64,000 nt of DNA from Medicago truncatula (Eukaryota > Streptophyta > Magnoliopsida > Fabales > Fabaceae): the NCBI RefSeq assembly GCF_003473485.1, contig NC_053042.1, positions 39,088,762 to 39,152,761 on the forward strand, read 5' to 3'. Under the pieces are notes generated by a model. It had not been told where the DNA came from. It saw only the letters and a list, made by a program, of their open reading frames with translations, and did no database searches. This document shows positions 47,483-59,221 of the stretch, one piece after another (positions within the stretch are counted from its first letter, which is position 1; each line of letters begins with the position of its first letter). The position numbers were made by a program, and so were the translations under genes.

Positions 47483-50400
47483 GAAGATTGTTGTTGACAC
47501 ATCTTGTTAGGCTCAGAAACACGAGTAAAATACGTAAATGCCCCCTTGGCAGTTAACTGTCGAGGAATTAAAGAATCGGCTGCAATTAACTGTCGATGAT
47601 TTCCTCGACACTTGATTACCGAGGATTTCCTCGGCAGTAAACTGCCGAAGCATCCTGAAGCCAAGGCAGAGGCAATAGCTTCATTTGTTGAACCTGTAAT
47701 TTGTTTCAAACACAAAACACAACATATGTACCTGTTTTTTTTTTTATGCATAATGGTTCAAATCACAAAACAAATATTGGCGCAAATGCACAACTTAATT
47801 AAACCAACATTTTTATACCATTAAACAAAGTAAAATATCCCATGAAATGAAAAGTAATGTCATCAAAATACGAATATTATACAAACCAATGTCATCAAAA
47901 TACCAAAACTAAAAAACAAGTCGTAAAAAAACGAACTACTGCTGCTGTTGGTGTCTCCTCCTCGGCCTCTGGCCTCGCCTCCTTGCCAATATCGGCGCGA
48001 TCTGCTCTCTAACATAGCTCATGGCTTGAAACCATTGTTGAGGGCTCATGACCTCCTCCTGGCCAATATGTGCATCAATGTAGGCAACAGCGCTGCTAAC
48101 CATGTCATAGGTATCATGCGAGCTTCTCGCCTTGTACCACTCCCACTGCTCTGCAATGATATGCTCCTCATTTGGAGGCCTCGGAATATCTCCTGGAATA
48201 AGTGGCAAAACTCTCAAAACTCTCTCAGGCAATATCTAGGGACGATCTGAACGTATCCGTACTGTCTCAAAACTCTCTCAGGCAAGTGACGGTACACCCT
48301 ACGATCACCGCACATAATCCAGCCTGAATACCAGAATACCTCCTCGAAAGCCTGGAAGTCCCTGTGCTTTTCGTACGACCTCCAACATATCAAACGTAAT
48401 ACGATCAAGCAGTGACTGATACGTGACCCCTCTCCATGACCCTTATGAAGCTTCCACCTTGCAGCAACGGGTAATTTTCAACATACTTGGTGTTTGGATC
48501 AACAACATAAAACTTAGGAAAGTGCGCCAAAAACCATGCCTGCACAAACCAAATAAATCACATTTATAAATTATTACGCACGGAAAATATAAGAAAAAAA
48601 TAATAATTAACAAAAAAATAAAATATAAGTTTTCTTACAATGAGTTACCAGTAGTGTCTCTGCCTCCTTCTTCTTATAAGTTCTTTGCCTCCTTCTTCGA
48701 CGCACTCAAGTGCCTCACCAGTAGTGTCTCTCCCTCATGTCTCAGCATCTTCTTTCGGTGGCCCAACATCCGCCCTTCAATCAGAAGATGCATAAGACAT
48801 GCGACATCCTCCAAAGTCACAATCATCTCCCCCATGGGCATGTGAAAAGTGATGGTCTCGGGATGCCACCTCTCGCATAGAGCCATCAGCAAAGCACGAG
48901 GCATAGTGGCGTTGCCCAGGAAAACCAAATCATGTAACCCGCTCTCCCTAAGCGAACCTCAAAACCAATCCTGATTCCCGTTTAAACGTCCGAGACTCAA
49001 AATCTTAACCCATGATTAATCGGTTTTACATAACGCTTCTTACGACACTGAAATAATAGAAAAATAAACATAGTTTAAACAATGTAAACATTTGAGTAAT
49101 CAAAATAAAACTTAACAAATGAAAAAATAAAAATCACAAATTTAAATTGCCACACATATTTTCAATTTAAGACATAACACATGTAAAACTTAAAAAAAAA
49201 AAACACATAACAAAAACAATTTAAATCATAATTAAACATAAAGAAAACAATAAAAGTTGAAATAAATAAAATATAAAGAAAATGATTAAACATAAAGAAA
49301 AGAATTAAAAAAACACATATAAAAGTTGATATAATAATTAAACAAACACACATATAAAGAAAATAATTAAACATAAAGAAAAAACATTTAAATAAATTAC
49401 ACTTACGTTCTCTGAATTATACCAAAGCTGCAATGCCACATGATTGGCATAAGAGTGCAGCAGAGATATATTTTTCAGCCCTCCAGGAAAGAGAGGGTCC
49501 ACAGGTAACACCTCTGGGGTAGCCGCTGCTGCAATGTCATCATCGTCTGGTTCATGCTGCTGCTACGCTAGTATATGATCCCGGTCATACTCACCATCAG
49601 TCACATCGTGGTGTACCTGAGCCTGATAATTCAGGTACTCCACCTCAGACTGGTCAACAAGCTGTGACGGGTCAACAACATGTGACTCTTCAGACTGTGT
49701 AGTCTGAGCAGTTCCTAAACCATCTCCCCTCCGACCTCTTCCTTTCTTTGGGATGTGCCCGCTTTGCCTCTCCTTCCGGTGGCTTTGGGTCATCGCACAC
49801 CTACCACCAATCATCTTAGATGGATCAATGGGGTCCTGATCCATATCTACACAAAAAATTAACATTATTTCCATAACCTAATCAAACACATTAAACCTAA
49901 ACTAAACATAAACATAATCAAACACATTAAAAGTACAACAATGAACATCATTTCCATAACCTAAAATCATTCAATATAATCATCATTACAATAAATTTTA
50001 TGTCCATCATTTCCAACCTAAACATCATTCAATAATTAACATACACTTAATCATTTCTATACACTTAATCATTTGTGTCCATCATAATTCTCATAACCTA
50101 AACTAACTAAAAAATCAATATACACTTAATCAAACTATAATTAACATCATTTCTATCATTTCTATAACCTAAACTAACTAAATAATCAATATAATTTTCA
50201 TTGAGGCATTTGATCAAACACTTTGTGTGCAAAGTATAAAACATATTCAAATTGTGTTCATTTGCCACCATTCAAAGCCACATTATGATTTAAACAACAT
50301 AGGCAACAACTAAATTCATTTATCAATTCATAAACTACACATGCAATCATCAAATTGTCAATTTTAAAATCAACCCTAACCACATGCAAACTACTCTAAT

Positions 50401-50737
50401 TTTTTTTAAAAATAAACCTAAACAAACTAACATTATTATTAAAATGATTGATACAACTTACTTGTGATAATGTGCAGTTGATGTGCTTGCAATTCATGAA
50501 AATTGCTTTGGTGAAGATTGGAAAGAATTTGAGAAGTTTGGAGAAGTTTTGAAACTGATGTGTTTCTGTTTCTGCTTCTGTTTATGTTCAGCACGCCTCG
50601 GCAGTTAACCATCGAGGTTTTCCTCGGGTGTTAACTGCAGCCGGATTTTTAATTCCTCGGCAGTTAACTGCCGAATGAGCATTTACGTATTTTACTTGTG
50701 TGTCTCAGCCTTATGAAATGTGTGAGCAGCAATTTTC
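47483..50737 (-). mobile_element. MULE carrying a plant-mobile-domain gene
   Basis: A 3255-bp element with long inverted termini: the left end starts gaagattgttgttgacacat and the complement of the right end gaaaattgctgctcacacat. Both continue with a ggctcagaaacac/ggctgagacacac block, then aagtaaaatacgtaaatgc. It is flanked by a 9-bp near-perfect target duplication (acaagttta at 47474-47482 and ataagttta at 50738-50746), the size typical of Mutator-like elements. No MURA-type transposase is seen; the only gene is a decayed PMD gene. Non-autonomous. Same end family as the foldback element at 46217. Confidence 0.85.
47936..49844 (-). pseudogene. Plant mobile domain (PMD/MAIN-like) gene, decayed
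   Basis: Minus strand. Exon 1 (49407-49844) begins MDQDPIDPSKMIGG and, past one in-frame stop, reads LPVDPLFPGGLKNISLLHSY to a GTAAGT donor. The next part reads ESGLHDLVFLGNATMPRALL, then CERWHPETITFHMPMGEMIV and TLEDVACLMHLLIEGRMLGH, the hallmark core of the plant mobile domain (aminotransferase-like family, as in MAIN/MAIL proteins). About 100 residues of the middle are missing. Traces of A-W-F-L-A-H-F-P and EVFWYSGWIMCGDRRVYRHL follow in other frames. The C-terminus ends RRRGQRPRRRHQQQQ. PMD genes of this sort are known as passengers of plant transposons. Dead copy. Confidence 0.8.
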
Positions 50738-51639
50738 ATAAGTTTAACGGAAATGTTAACTAGTGCTCGTTAAGGACTTTAAATGGTAACTTTTTACAAA
50801 TGTGTGTGTAATCAGCGCATTGGAAATTGAAAACTTTTACATTTTTAAAAAATAATTTCTTAATTTAGCATACTTAAAGAGTGCCCCGAGGGCACTCGTT
50901 AACAAGATCCTAAGTTTAAATATGTTTTTTCAAAATTTTCATTTAATTTGTAGTGCTTATAAAAATTTTAATCACTACTTTTGGATCCTATTTTTAATTT
51001 TATTTTTTAATAAAATTGTACAGAAATGTGTTAAATATTCTAAAAAAAATTAGGATTTTTTAACAAAACACAAATTAAATATGAATTTTTAACCGTAAAA
51101 AATATAAATATTTATATTAAATTCATGGTTTGTTAAAAAATTCTAATTTTTTTTTTTGGAGAGATTCTTATAATATTTTGAATTTTTTATAGAAAATTTT
51201 ATTCAAAAATATGAATTCTACATATAAATTTACTTTAAAAGAGGGACCAAAAGTGAAGATAGAAAGTTTTTAGGGACTAAAAGTTAAAGATATTTTTTAG
51301 AGAGACTAAACCGAAAAGTTGACATATTTATAAGGACCAAAAAAATATTTAACCCTAAAATGTAATATGTGAAAGAGTTATATTACTTTCCGTGCTTACA
51401 AAATATATTCTTCTTTTTTCTTAAAAAAAAAAGTACTTACATAATATATTCTAATTTTTTAGTTTAAAAAAATATATTGTATTTAAAATTAGTCTTTGCA
51501 ATTTTTTTTAATGCATTTTTGAAATTATGGTGTTTTTTTTAATGCTTTAAGGCGGGTTTGATAAAATTACAGTGATTTAGTGAATTTATTTAAATTGAAA
51601 CTTTAAAGAGTAAGGTTATTTTGGCAATTTGGGTTAGCT
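50738..51639. other. AT-rich DNA with a legume repeat
   Basis: No gene. A repeat at about 50905-51357 has ends of the tttaaatatgttttttc / atatttaaccc type and agggaccaaaag, agggactaaaag words inside. This is the same broad type as the unit at 9556-9985. Confidence 0.5.
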
Positions 51640-53715
51640 TGTAACGCCCGTTTTAATTTATTTAATTGTTAAGATGAGTTTAGAATATATTTATATGATT
51701 TGTGTGATTTTAGATGATTTATATGATTGGTGTGATTTATGTAATTTAATAAGGAGTTGTGACTTATTTTCTTGTTTAATAAAAATAAGATTTAAAAATA
51801 AAATAAATATTGAGTTGAGGGGTTGTTTTGAGATTTTAGAGAGTTTTTGGGAGAAAAAGGAATAAGATAAAATAGATAGAGGAGATATAAATAGGAGAGA
51901 CCTAGTTTAGAAAAATTAGTACGTACAATCAGTTTTTGGAGAAACGGGAGAAAAAGCCAAGAGAAGAGAAGAGAAGAGGACCTAGAGAGCTGTGATTTCA
52001 ATTTCTAAGGTAAGGGTGAGACTAACATTCAATTCTATTAAGCTGTATAATTTTGATGGTTGTATTTAACAAGTGTAAGATTGATTTTAGAGAATTGGAG
52101 AATTAGGGTTAAGGCGAGAAATTGAGAATTAATTGATGTAGAATTGTTAGATTGATGTAGAAACTGTTTACATACCTTAGATAATCCATAGGATGATTAC
52201 ATGAATCAATGTTAAGCTTAAAACCATGACTTTAGGTTGATTTTCGTGAAAACTGCACTTCTGCCCGAGCCAACATTCATCGCTCGCATCCCGAGTGATG
52301 ATCCTCGCCATAGCGAGTGATGATCTTCATCGCTCGCCTCGCGAGCAAGTTTTACCCGCCTCGCGAGTTGCACCTTGCAGCTCGCCATAGCAAGTGTGAC
52401 CAGTGAGGAACCTGATTTGTGATTTCACTTGTTAAGTCGAACTTTAGATGATTCTGAGTGCCTGAACATGTATCATAATGATTAGGCAAGTTTTTAGATT
52501 GAGATTGAACCTGAGAAAGTTTAAAAATGGATTTTTGGGTGAAAAATGTCAAACTCCCGAGAGCACCCTTTTTCAGTTCGCCATAGCGAGTAGAGGCCCT
52601 CGCCTCGCGAGTTTCCCAGTTACAAAATACCTTGCTTAGGATTTTGCGATCTTTGTCGCACGAGATGTTATGAGTTGAACATTGGGGTAGTAATGGAGAT
52701 TGTATATGATATTAACGATAATATGTGAAGTTGTTATAAGATGATTTGATGTTGTTAATAATGTGATGTAATTGTATATGCATTACTTGAATTATGTATG
52801 AATGTTTGAGATGTTGATTTGCATTTGATATTGTTATATCATGCTGTTTTGCATACTGCCTATGTTGCTGTTTGTTTATTAACTAAGCTGCATGAGTCGG
52901 TCTAAGATGAAGAATTATGTTCCAAATTATTGGATTTATATAAGAGGTCGTTGTTTCTAAGATGTTAAGTTGTTGAGTCCATGCATACTCATTCATTGTT
53001 GGAGGCTTGATGCCCTGGAGCCTTTGCTCACCACGTTGGGGGCTTGATGCCCTGGAGCTTTAGCTCAACTAAGTTGAGGGCTTGATGCCCTAGATTGGTA
53101 CCACATGCATATAAGAGGTTTAAGTTGCGAAGTCAAATTGAAGTCGCATCGTCGAGTCAAGATGTTAAGTTGTGATTCTTTTTATGAGTTGTTAATGAAG
53201 TGATATATGATATATTATTATCTATGATGATATTATGATGTTTTCATGTTGTTAAATATAATTGTTGAATTATATGTTTAATATTATTGTTTTGTGAAAT
53301 CTCACCCCTTCTGCTTGGAAATGTTGTTCTTCGTATGAGTATCTTGCAGGTGATCGAGTGTAGGTGGCTGTTGATTTGCTATCGTGAATGGTTATCCCTC
53401 ACTGAGTCTGTAGGTGCTCTGATACGTATCGGGATGAGAACTTTTGTGGCTATTTTCTATTCCTTACGTATTTGATTTTGGATTTATAAGATTAAGTTGT
53501 TAATTGAATATTCATGATATGTTTTGATGAGGCTTTCGTGCCAAGACTATTTATGTTGATGAATTAAATCCGCTGCGAAGTTTTGGATAATTATGTTAAA
53601 GGATAAATTGTTATTTATCTAATTTATGATTTTAAGAAGTGTAGCATTCCATTTATGTGTTGAATACTCTGATAATTGTTATGAAATTTTTATGTTGGGA
53701 AAACGGGGTATTACA
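51640..53715. mobile_element. Solo LTR, probably Ty3/gypsy, 2076 bp
   Basis: The sequence runs from TGTAACGCCCGTTTT to AAAACGGGGTATTACA, matching ends with TG/CA borders. It is bounded by a perfect 5-bp target duplication TAGCT (51635-51639 and 53716-53720). No internal coding region remains, so this is a solo LTR left by recombination. The terminal TGTAACRCCC motif is typical of several plant Ty3/gypsy LTRs. The perfect target duplication fits a fairly recent insertion. Internal short repeats are described under findings. Confidence 0.9.
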
Positions 53716-53789
53716 TAGCTCGGATGAGTCGTCCTCCCAAATTTGTTAACTATACTATTACTTTTTCCAACATTAATTTTTAAGAGCGT

Positions 53790-53971
53790 CGTGAAAAGTA
53801 GAAAAATAAGCTCCTTATAAAGATACAACAACTCCCACTTGTGTCATGTAACTGCAATAATTTGGTATCTTAATCTAAGGCGTGAAAAGTAGAAAAATAA
53901 GCTCCTTATAAAGATACAACAACTCCCACTTGTGTCATGTAACTGCAATAATTTGGTATCTTAATCTAAGG
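53790..53971. repeat. Perfect 91-bp tandem duplication
   Basis: Units 53790-53880 and 53881-53971 are identical by eye, starting cgtgaaaagtagaaaaataa and ending ttggtatcttaatctaagg. No coding content. Confidence 0.95.
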
Positions 53972-54740
53972 GGTTTGCGTTGCGGTTTGAATAGTTTTTA
54001 AAGTAAAAATTCATCTGATTTAAAGATAAAATTATATGCGGTGTGAATGAAAAAAAAATAAAGTAGAGTCTTCATATTTTGTAGTAATTACATAAATAGT
54101 CTTCATAGATTTTGTACATGTTTTTTATTTTAAACAATTCATATTATTAAACACCAATTCTTATATTTTCCGGTAACTTTAGTTCTAGTCTACTAAGCCA
54201 TTACTTCCAATTGAATCAATCCATTAAAACAATGACAAAATATGTTCATTCTCCATAGTTTCTAATGATTTAAATCCTAACATTGGTCTATTTATATTGT
54301 TACTCACCACTCATGCACGGTCCATCATAGACTAGCGAGGGCTGGAAGGAGAGTTGATTCTTCTTCCTTCTTCACTTTAGGTTCTCACTCACTGCGGATG
54401 AATAACAATATTGATCCAAATAGATCAAATACCTTAAGTAGACATGAATTTTTAAATCACCGTTAAGGGTTCCAAATCAATAAAATAGCAAATTCATATT
54501 GCATCACAATATATTTAATAGTTGTAACATTCAACAGGAGGCGAGTATCCACGACGCATGTATCTCAATATACTGAACAACACTAAGCAATATAAAGTGT
54601 GTATATACTATACGAAGAAACAGTTTGGAACAATAATATATAGTATGTTGAAAAGTTGGGACTTCCAACTCTAGAAACATTATTCTGCCAACCAAGACAC
54701 AAGACCCCTTGCATAGTATAGTAAATGCTGCTTAATTGTG
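53972..54740. other. 3' flank of gene H
   Basis: Array-type flank: gctggaaggagagttgatt and ccttcttcactttaggttct words, then catcacaatatatttaatag. No separate gene recognised. Confidence 0.5.
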
Positions 54741-57512
54741 TTATTTAGGCCTAATTTCTATTCCTTCAAGAAAGAGACCACTCTTCCAATTACCAGCCTT
54801 TATCTCTAACAAATTCATCTGGACTTCTTCATTTTCTATGCCTGAACTGAAGAACTCCCCCATCTCAATCTCCAACCACCCATCGCTTCTCACACTAGGA
54901 CGTTGCAATCCTACTGCTCTGTTATGCTGCCTACCTTCCTCTTCCACATTTGGATCCAAACAGACAATTTTAGTACTACTCTGGCCACCTTCGACACAAA
55001 CTGATAAGTCCACAGGACGGTTCTGAAATCCCCAAGCATCAATCATTTTGAACACAACATAAGCTGCATATTGAGTATATGGGGACAGAACAATGGTGTT
55101 TATCACACCACGAATTTCAAGCCAACATACGTCAACAAGCTTAGCAACTTCAGGGAACCTGTTCAAAAGTAGTACACAAAAGATGCAAAGATTAGAACAT
55201 AATAACTGAGAAAAGTTGAAAGTGTTTTATTACATGACAGATGGATTGTGTGTGTGTGTGTCTATATATATATATAAGGTCGATAAATTAACAATGCAGG
55301 ACGTTAACTAAAAATTGGAGGCTGTTACAAAGCACAACTTAAGTATTTCAAGCTGAAACTAAATGACAGACTTCTCAGTGAATAAGTTATATATGCCGTT
55401 TTAGGAAATCCAACATTCATCTCCTCCCATACTAAAAGCCTAAAAGGACATTGACATTGCTACGTGCCTCAAGTTCTCGTGATAAGTGTGGATATAAGCA
55501 ATATAGACAACTGCATGATTGTCATAGAATAAGAGTTGGAGTTGGACAAATGACAAGCAAAAGATATAATAGTCAAGGTAATTCAATGGGATTTCTTGAT
55601 AAAAAGTAAAATTTCAAAGAAAACATGGTTACATGTAGTGCATCTTCAATGTGTGTCCAGTGTCCACACATGTGTCCCAGTAAGCTTCTACATAGGCCTG
55701 ATAGTGTAAGGATGAAGTTACCCTAGCCAACTGTGCATTTCAAATATCTGAGCAGATAATAGACTGTATCAAGACAAAGACTGAAACCGCCAAGACTAAA
55801 ACCTCCTTACTCATTTAGTTGACATCATAACTGATGCGGGTCTAGAAATTGTATGTATTCTACTAGTCACACTTTATTTTTTAAAACGTAAAAACATTTT
55901 GGAGACTAATAGTCAACTCGAAATTATTGAGACATTGTCACACTTAATTTGAAACTAAATTATGTGGAACGAATGTCAGAAAATGGGGAATTAAATACAA
56001 CTTGAGTGTAGTGATTATGACAAAAATGGTGACCATGAGCATCATCAGTTTTCCTCAAAGACCACCTGCTATCCTGAATGATGAATGACTCGACAAATAA
56101 ACTAATTGAATAGAAGTTACAGTTATGACTTTATAGAGAAATCAATTTTAACTTGAACGAAGGAATGGAAACAAATCATGCAAAGTCAATTCGCCATGAA
56201 CATGTGTAGAGACAACAAGTCTTCAAATAAGAACTGCATCTTTAGTTGTAAAGTAACAAACAAATTGGTCAGATATTTAAAAAAATTGGTAAAATGATGC
56301 ATTCAAAAAGAAATAGGTTCGGTTGCCGCAGCAAATAGGATGAAAAAAAGGAAGTCTGCAGAGGAAGCAAAAACCACAGCGTTACAGAAGAAGGATCTTG
56401 GTGCTCCAAGCTGAAGTTGGATGCAAAAGATAGTTGAGTGAAGAGCAGGGTTATGTGTTGCTGATACTTAGCTGAAGTGATATGGAGAAAGGAACCGATT
56501 CCAAATTCCCTAAGTCACAAGGACATCAGAATTTTCGCAAGCACTTGTTTGATTGAACATGCTTTAAATTTGGGTTTGAACCCAAGGTGGTAGCTACTAG
56601 CCATGGATTTTGATATATGGTATGGCCTATAACACTACACCAACTATTCTTCACTAACTTGGATTAGAAGATAGCAAAAGTCAGTTAATTCTTAGAAGAT
56701 GAGGAAAGAGCATATTCAACCTCTTAGTTATTCTTTTTGAATGCCCTAAAACCCATCAACTGTAATTGATCACTAACATGGGAAATAGAATTATTCAAGC
56801 CCGTAAAAAAGGATATGGCTCTGTTTGGTAAAAAATAGTGTAAAGCTTATAGCGGATAAACTAGCTTATAGCTGATAAACTAGCTTATAGCGGATGACAT
56901 ATTATGCTATAAGCTCAGATATAACGGTTTGATTCGGCGAACAAGAAATAGCATCTAGTATTGATTAAGAGCTAATCAAGATATATTAAGAAAAAAAGAA
57001 AGAAATAGAAAAGCTAAGCGCTAACCTGGAATCAGGCAAAGGAATCCAGTTCCAGTAGTGCTTAGTATCACCCCAAACAATTGCAAGAGATCTAGCAGAA
57101 AGCATGTAACACTTTTTTCCACTCTTTCTGTCCAATTGGAAACTCTGAAAATTTGAAGGCTTATTAACATATCTGAACTAAACATCTTAAAAAAATAAAA
57201 TCAATTATAAGCCTTAATATTCGAGAAATTGACGGTTAGGAAGAAGAATACCTTTTTATCATGATCGATGATGATAGGACGATCAGAGAGAGCGAGATAC
57301 AGAGCTTTTTTGGTAGGAGCGTTGGCAAGTGAAGGAGAGTGTGAGATGACAGATGAGATGTCAGAAGGTAGAAATTGATTCCAGACAGCGTCGGAATCGG
57401 AGGCTGATCGGAAAGTCTTTGAAACGACGGAGAGTCTGCCGGCGTCAACTGGAGTTGTACGAGAGACTATGGTGGCAATGCAACCTTCCGGCAAATCCTG
57501 AATCTCTGTCAT
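54741..57512 (-). CDS. Gene H: F-box/PP2-B-like protein, intact, 265 aa
   Basis: Exons: 57252-57512 (87 codons), 57026-57144 (119 bp) and 54741-55158. The open frame extends upstream to 57572, but MTEIQDLPEGCIATIVSRTT aligns with the paralog starts, so the inner ATG is chosen. The linker exon encodes SFQLDRKSGKKCYMLSARSL. The PP2 exon is short (138 residues): WLEIRGVINTIVLSPYTQYA, a K-M-I-D-A-W-G-F-Q-N-R-P block, RSDGWLEIEMGEFFSSG and GIEIRPK. LSPYT replaces the usual LSPNT. It is very similar to gene I. Intron 2 (1867 bp) holds a copia fossil and a repeat-rich patch. Confidence 0.9.
55380..55770 (-). mobile_element. Copia fossil in intron 2 of gene H
   Basis: Shares aatagtcaaggtaattcaat and tcaaatatctgagcagataa blocks with genes F, G and I. 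The central part present in A, F and G (ggccacggctgctaagg) is deleted here and in I. Broken. Confidence 0.55.
56810..56940. repeat. hAT-type MITE fragment with triple motif
   Basis: Begins ggctctgtttggtaaaaaat and contains three near-copies of gcttatagcggataaacta in a row (56846-56905). The word set is typical of a plant hAT-type MITE. It lies in intron 2 of gene H, close to exon 2. Confidence 0.5.
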
Positions 57513-59221
57513 TCTTTTTCTCTCAATTGATAATATGGCGGTTATGCAAAGTGTGAAGAAAAACAAAGACACTATATCAACGTAGTTTAATGCATGAAAT
57601 GGAAAAGACTCATTTATCTCTTTTTTGACTTAATAAGAGGGAAACTCCTGACTTACTGATGTAGTAAGAGAGCATCCACATTATGTCCCACATAAACACA
57701 TCATTTTTTAATAATATTTTAATAATTGTACTTGAAGATTCTCTAACAAAAATTTAACGGGGTCTCACAAATATTATTTAATAGTTATAAAAATTATTAT
57801 TTTAATAAAAAGTGATGTGAGCTCATTTAAGAATAGAGGTCTTAAGTTAGATTTTGAATCTTTTAAAATCTCCAATTTCTTTTTCAACAATTGGATATCT
57901 ATTAAGTACCAGATCTTAAATGATGAAGACCTTATCATTGTGAATTCTCTAATCAATGTCGGTAAATTTATTGAAAAATACTAGTAAATAACAGTAACCC
58001 GAGAAATGATAAGATTGATAAATTGTACCATTAAACTGTAAAGATAAACATTAAATATGTACTTAAACAACTCTTAAAAAACAACCGGATAAATAATATA
58101 TTTTTTAAAAATGATCTCTATAGTTTGTCATCTTTTTCTATAAGTTTTAACAAATAATTTTTTAAAGAAAAATTCAAATGAAAAATTTATATGAATAGAT
58201 TCTCATAAAGAATCTTTAACCGACAAATAATTGTTAGAAATCTGACAACTAAAATACATGAGAATAAGATGCACGAAAGGTTATTTTTATGAGTGGAATT
58301 TTCAACGGTGAAACAAAAGCCCCGTTATATTTTCCAACAATTTAAATTCTACTCTACTAAGAACATCGCTTCTATTTTAATCAAAACAATAAAAAAAAAT
58401 AGTTCTAGTGAATAATGCTCAATTTCAGAGACGTTGTATTATATAAGTAGAGGTTGGAGTTTGAACATCAGATTTTCAACTTATTCATTTTAAAATGGTG
58501 CAATTTTAGCCACTAAACTACTGGTAAAAAAACAATGAAAAAATATGTCCTAATTTGAGCCATTATTTTTGATGTACTTTAATTCATTCATAGAGTTAAA
58601 ACAACAATACTTATATTTTCCAATGATTTAAATTCTAGTCCACTTAACATAGGCCTATTTTGAGTTTTAACTTATAACCAATGGTGTTACTCATGCAACG
58701 TCAAAAAGAAAAAATATTGTTGCTCATGCACGGTCCATCATAGACTATCGAGTGCCGGAAGGAGAGTCGATTGTTCTTGGGAAAAAGCTTGATGGTGCGA
58801 TTGTAGAACAACGGAAAACAACGAACATGTTGTAGCTACTAGATTATACGCAACAGCCATTGGATTTTAGTTATGTTTTACTTTTATTTATTTTAAAAAT
58901 ATAAAAGCACTGCCAACGTTTTACCATGTCCGGGTCGCACCATATAGCAAGGCTGTTAGTCTTCCTTCTTCATTTTAGGTACTCACTCACTCTGGATGAG
59001 AAGAGTAACAATATTGATTCAAATAGATCAAATGCCTCAAGAATACCAGAATTTTTTTCAATCACCGTTGAGGGTTCCAAATCAATAAATAGCAAATTCA
59101 TAATACATCACAATATCACAATATATTATATAGTTGGAACAATCAACACACAGCAGGAGGAGGATATCCACAACACAACAAAGATGTCCCAGTATACTGA
59201 ACAACAATAAACAATATAAAG
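57513..59221. other. Intergenic DNA, H to I
   Basis: The first part is the upstream region of gene H (no clear TATA box). 58860-58950 contains a block (aaaagcactgccaacg, gggtcgcaccatatagcaag) also seen near 21280-21340. From about 58720 onward it is the 3' flank of gene I, cut by the LTR element. Confidence 0.5.

Noticed and set aside
48654-48845. Plus-strand frame over the PMD gene (also 47948-48250)
   Set aside because: The minus strand carries the recognisable PMD motifs; these are shadows.
51674-53475. Short open frames at 51674-51865 and 53287-53475
   Set aside because: They lie inside the solo LTR and have no family motifs.
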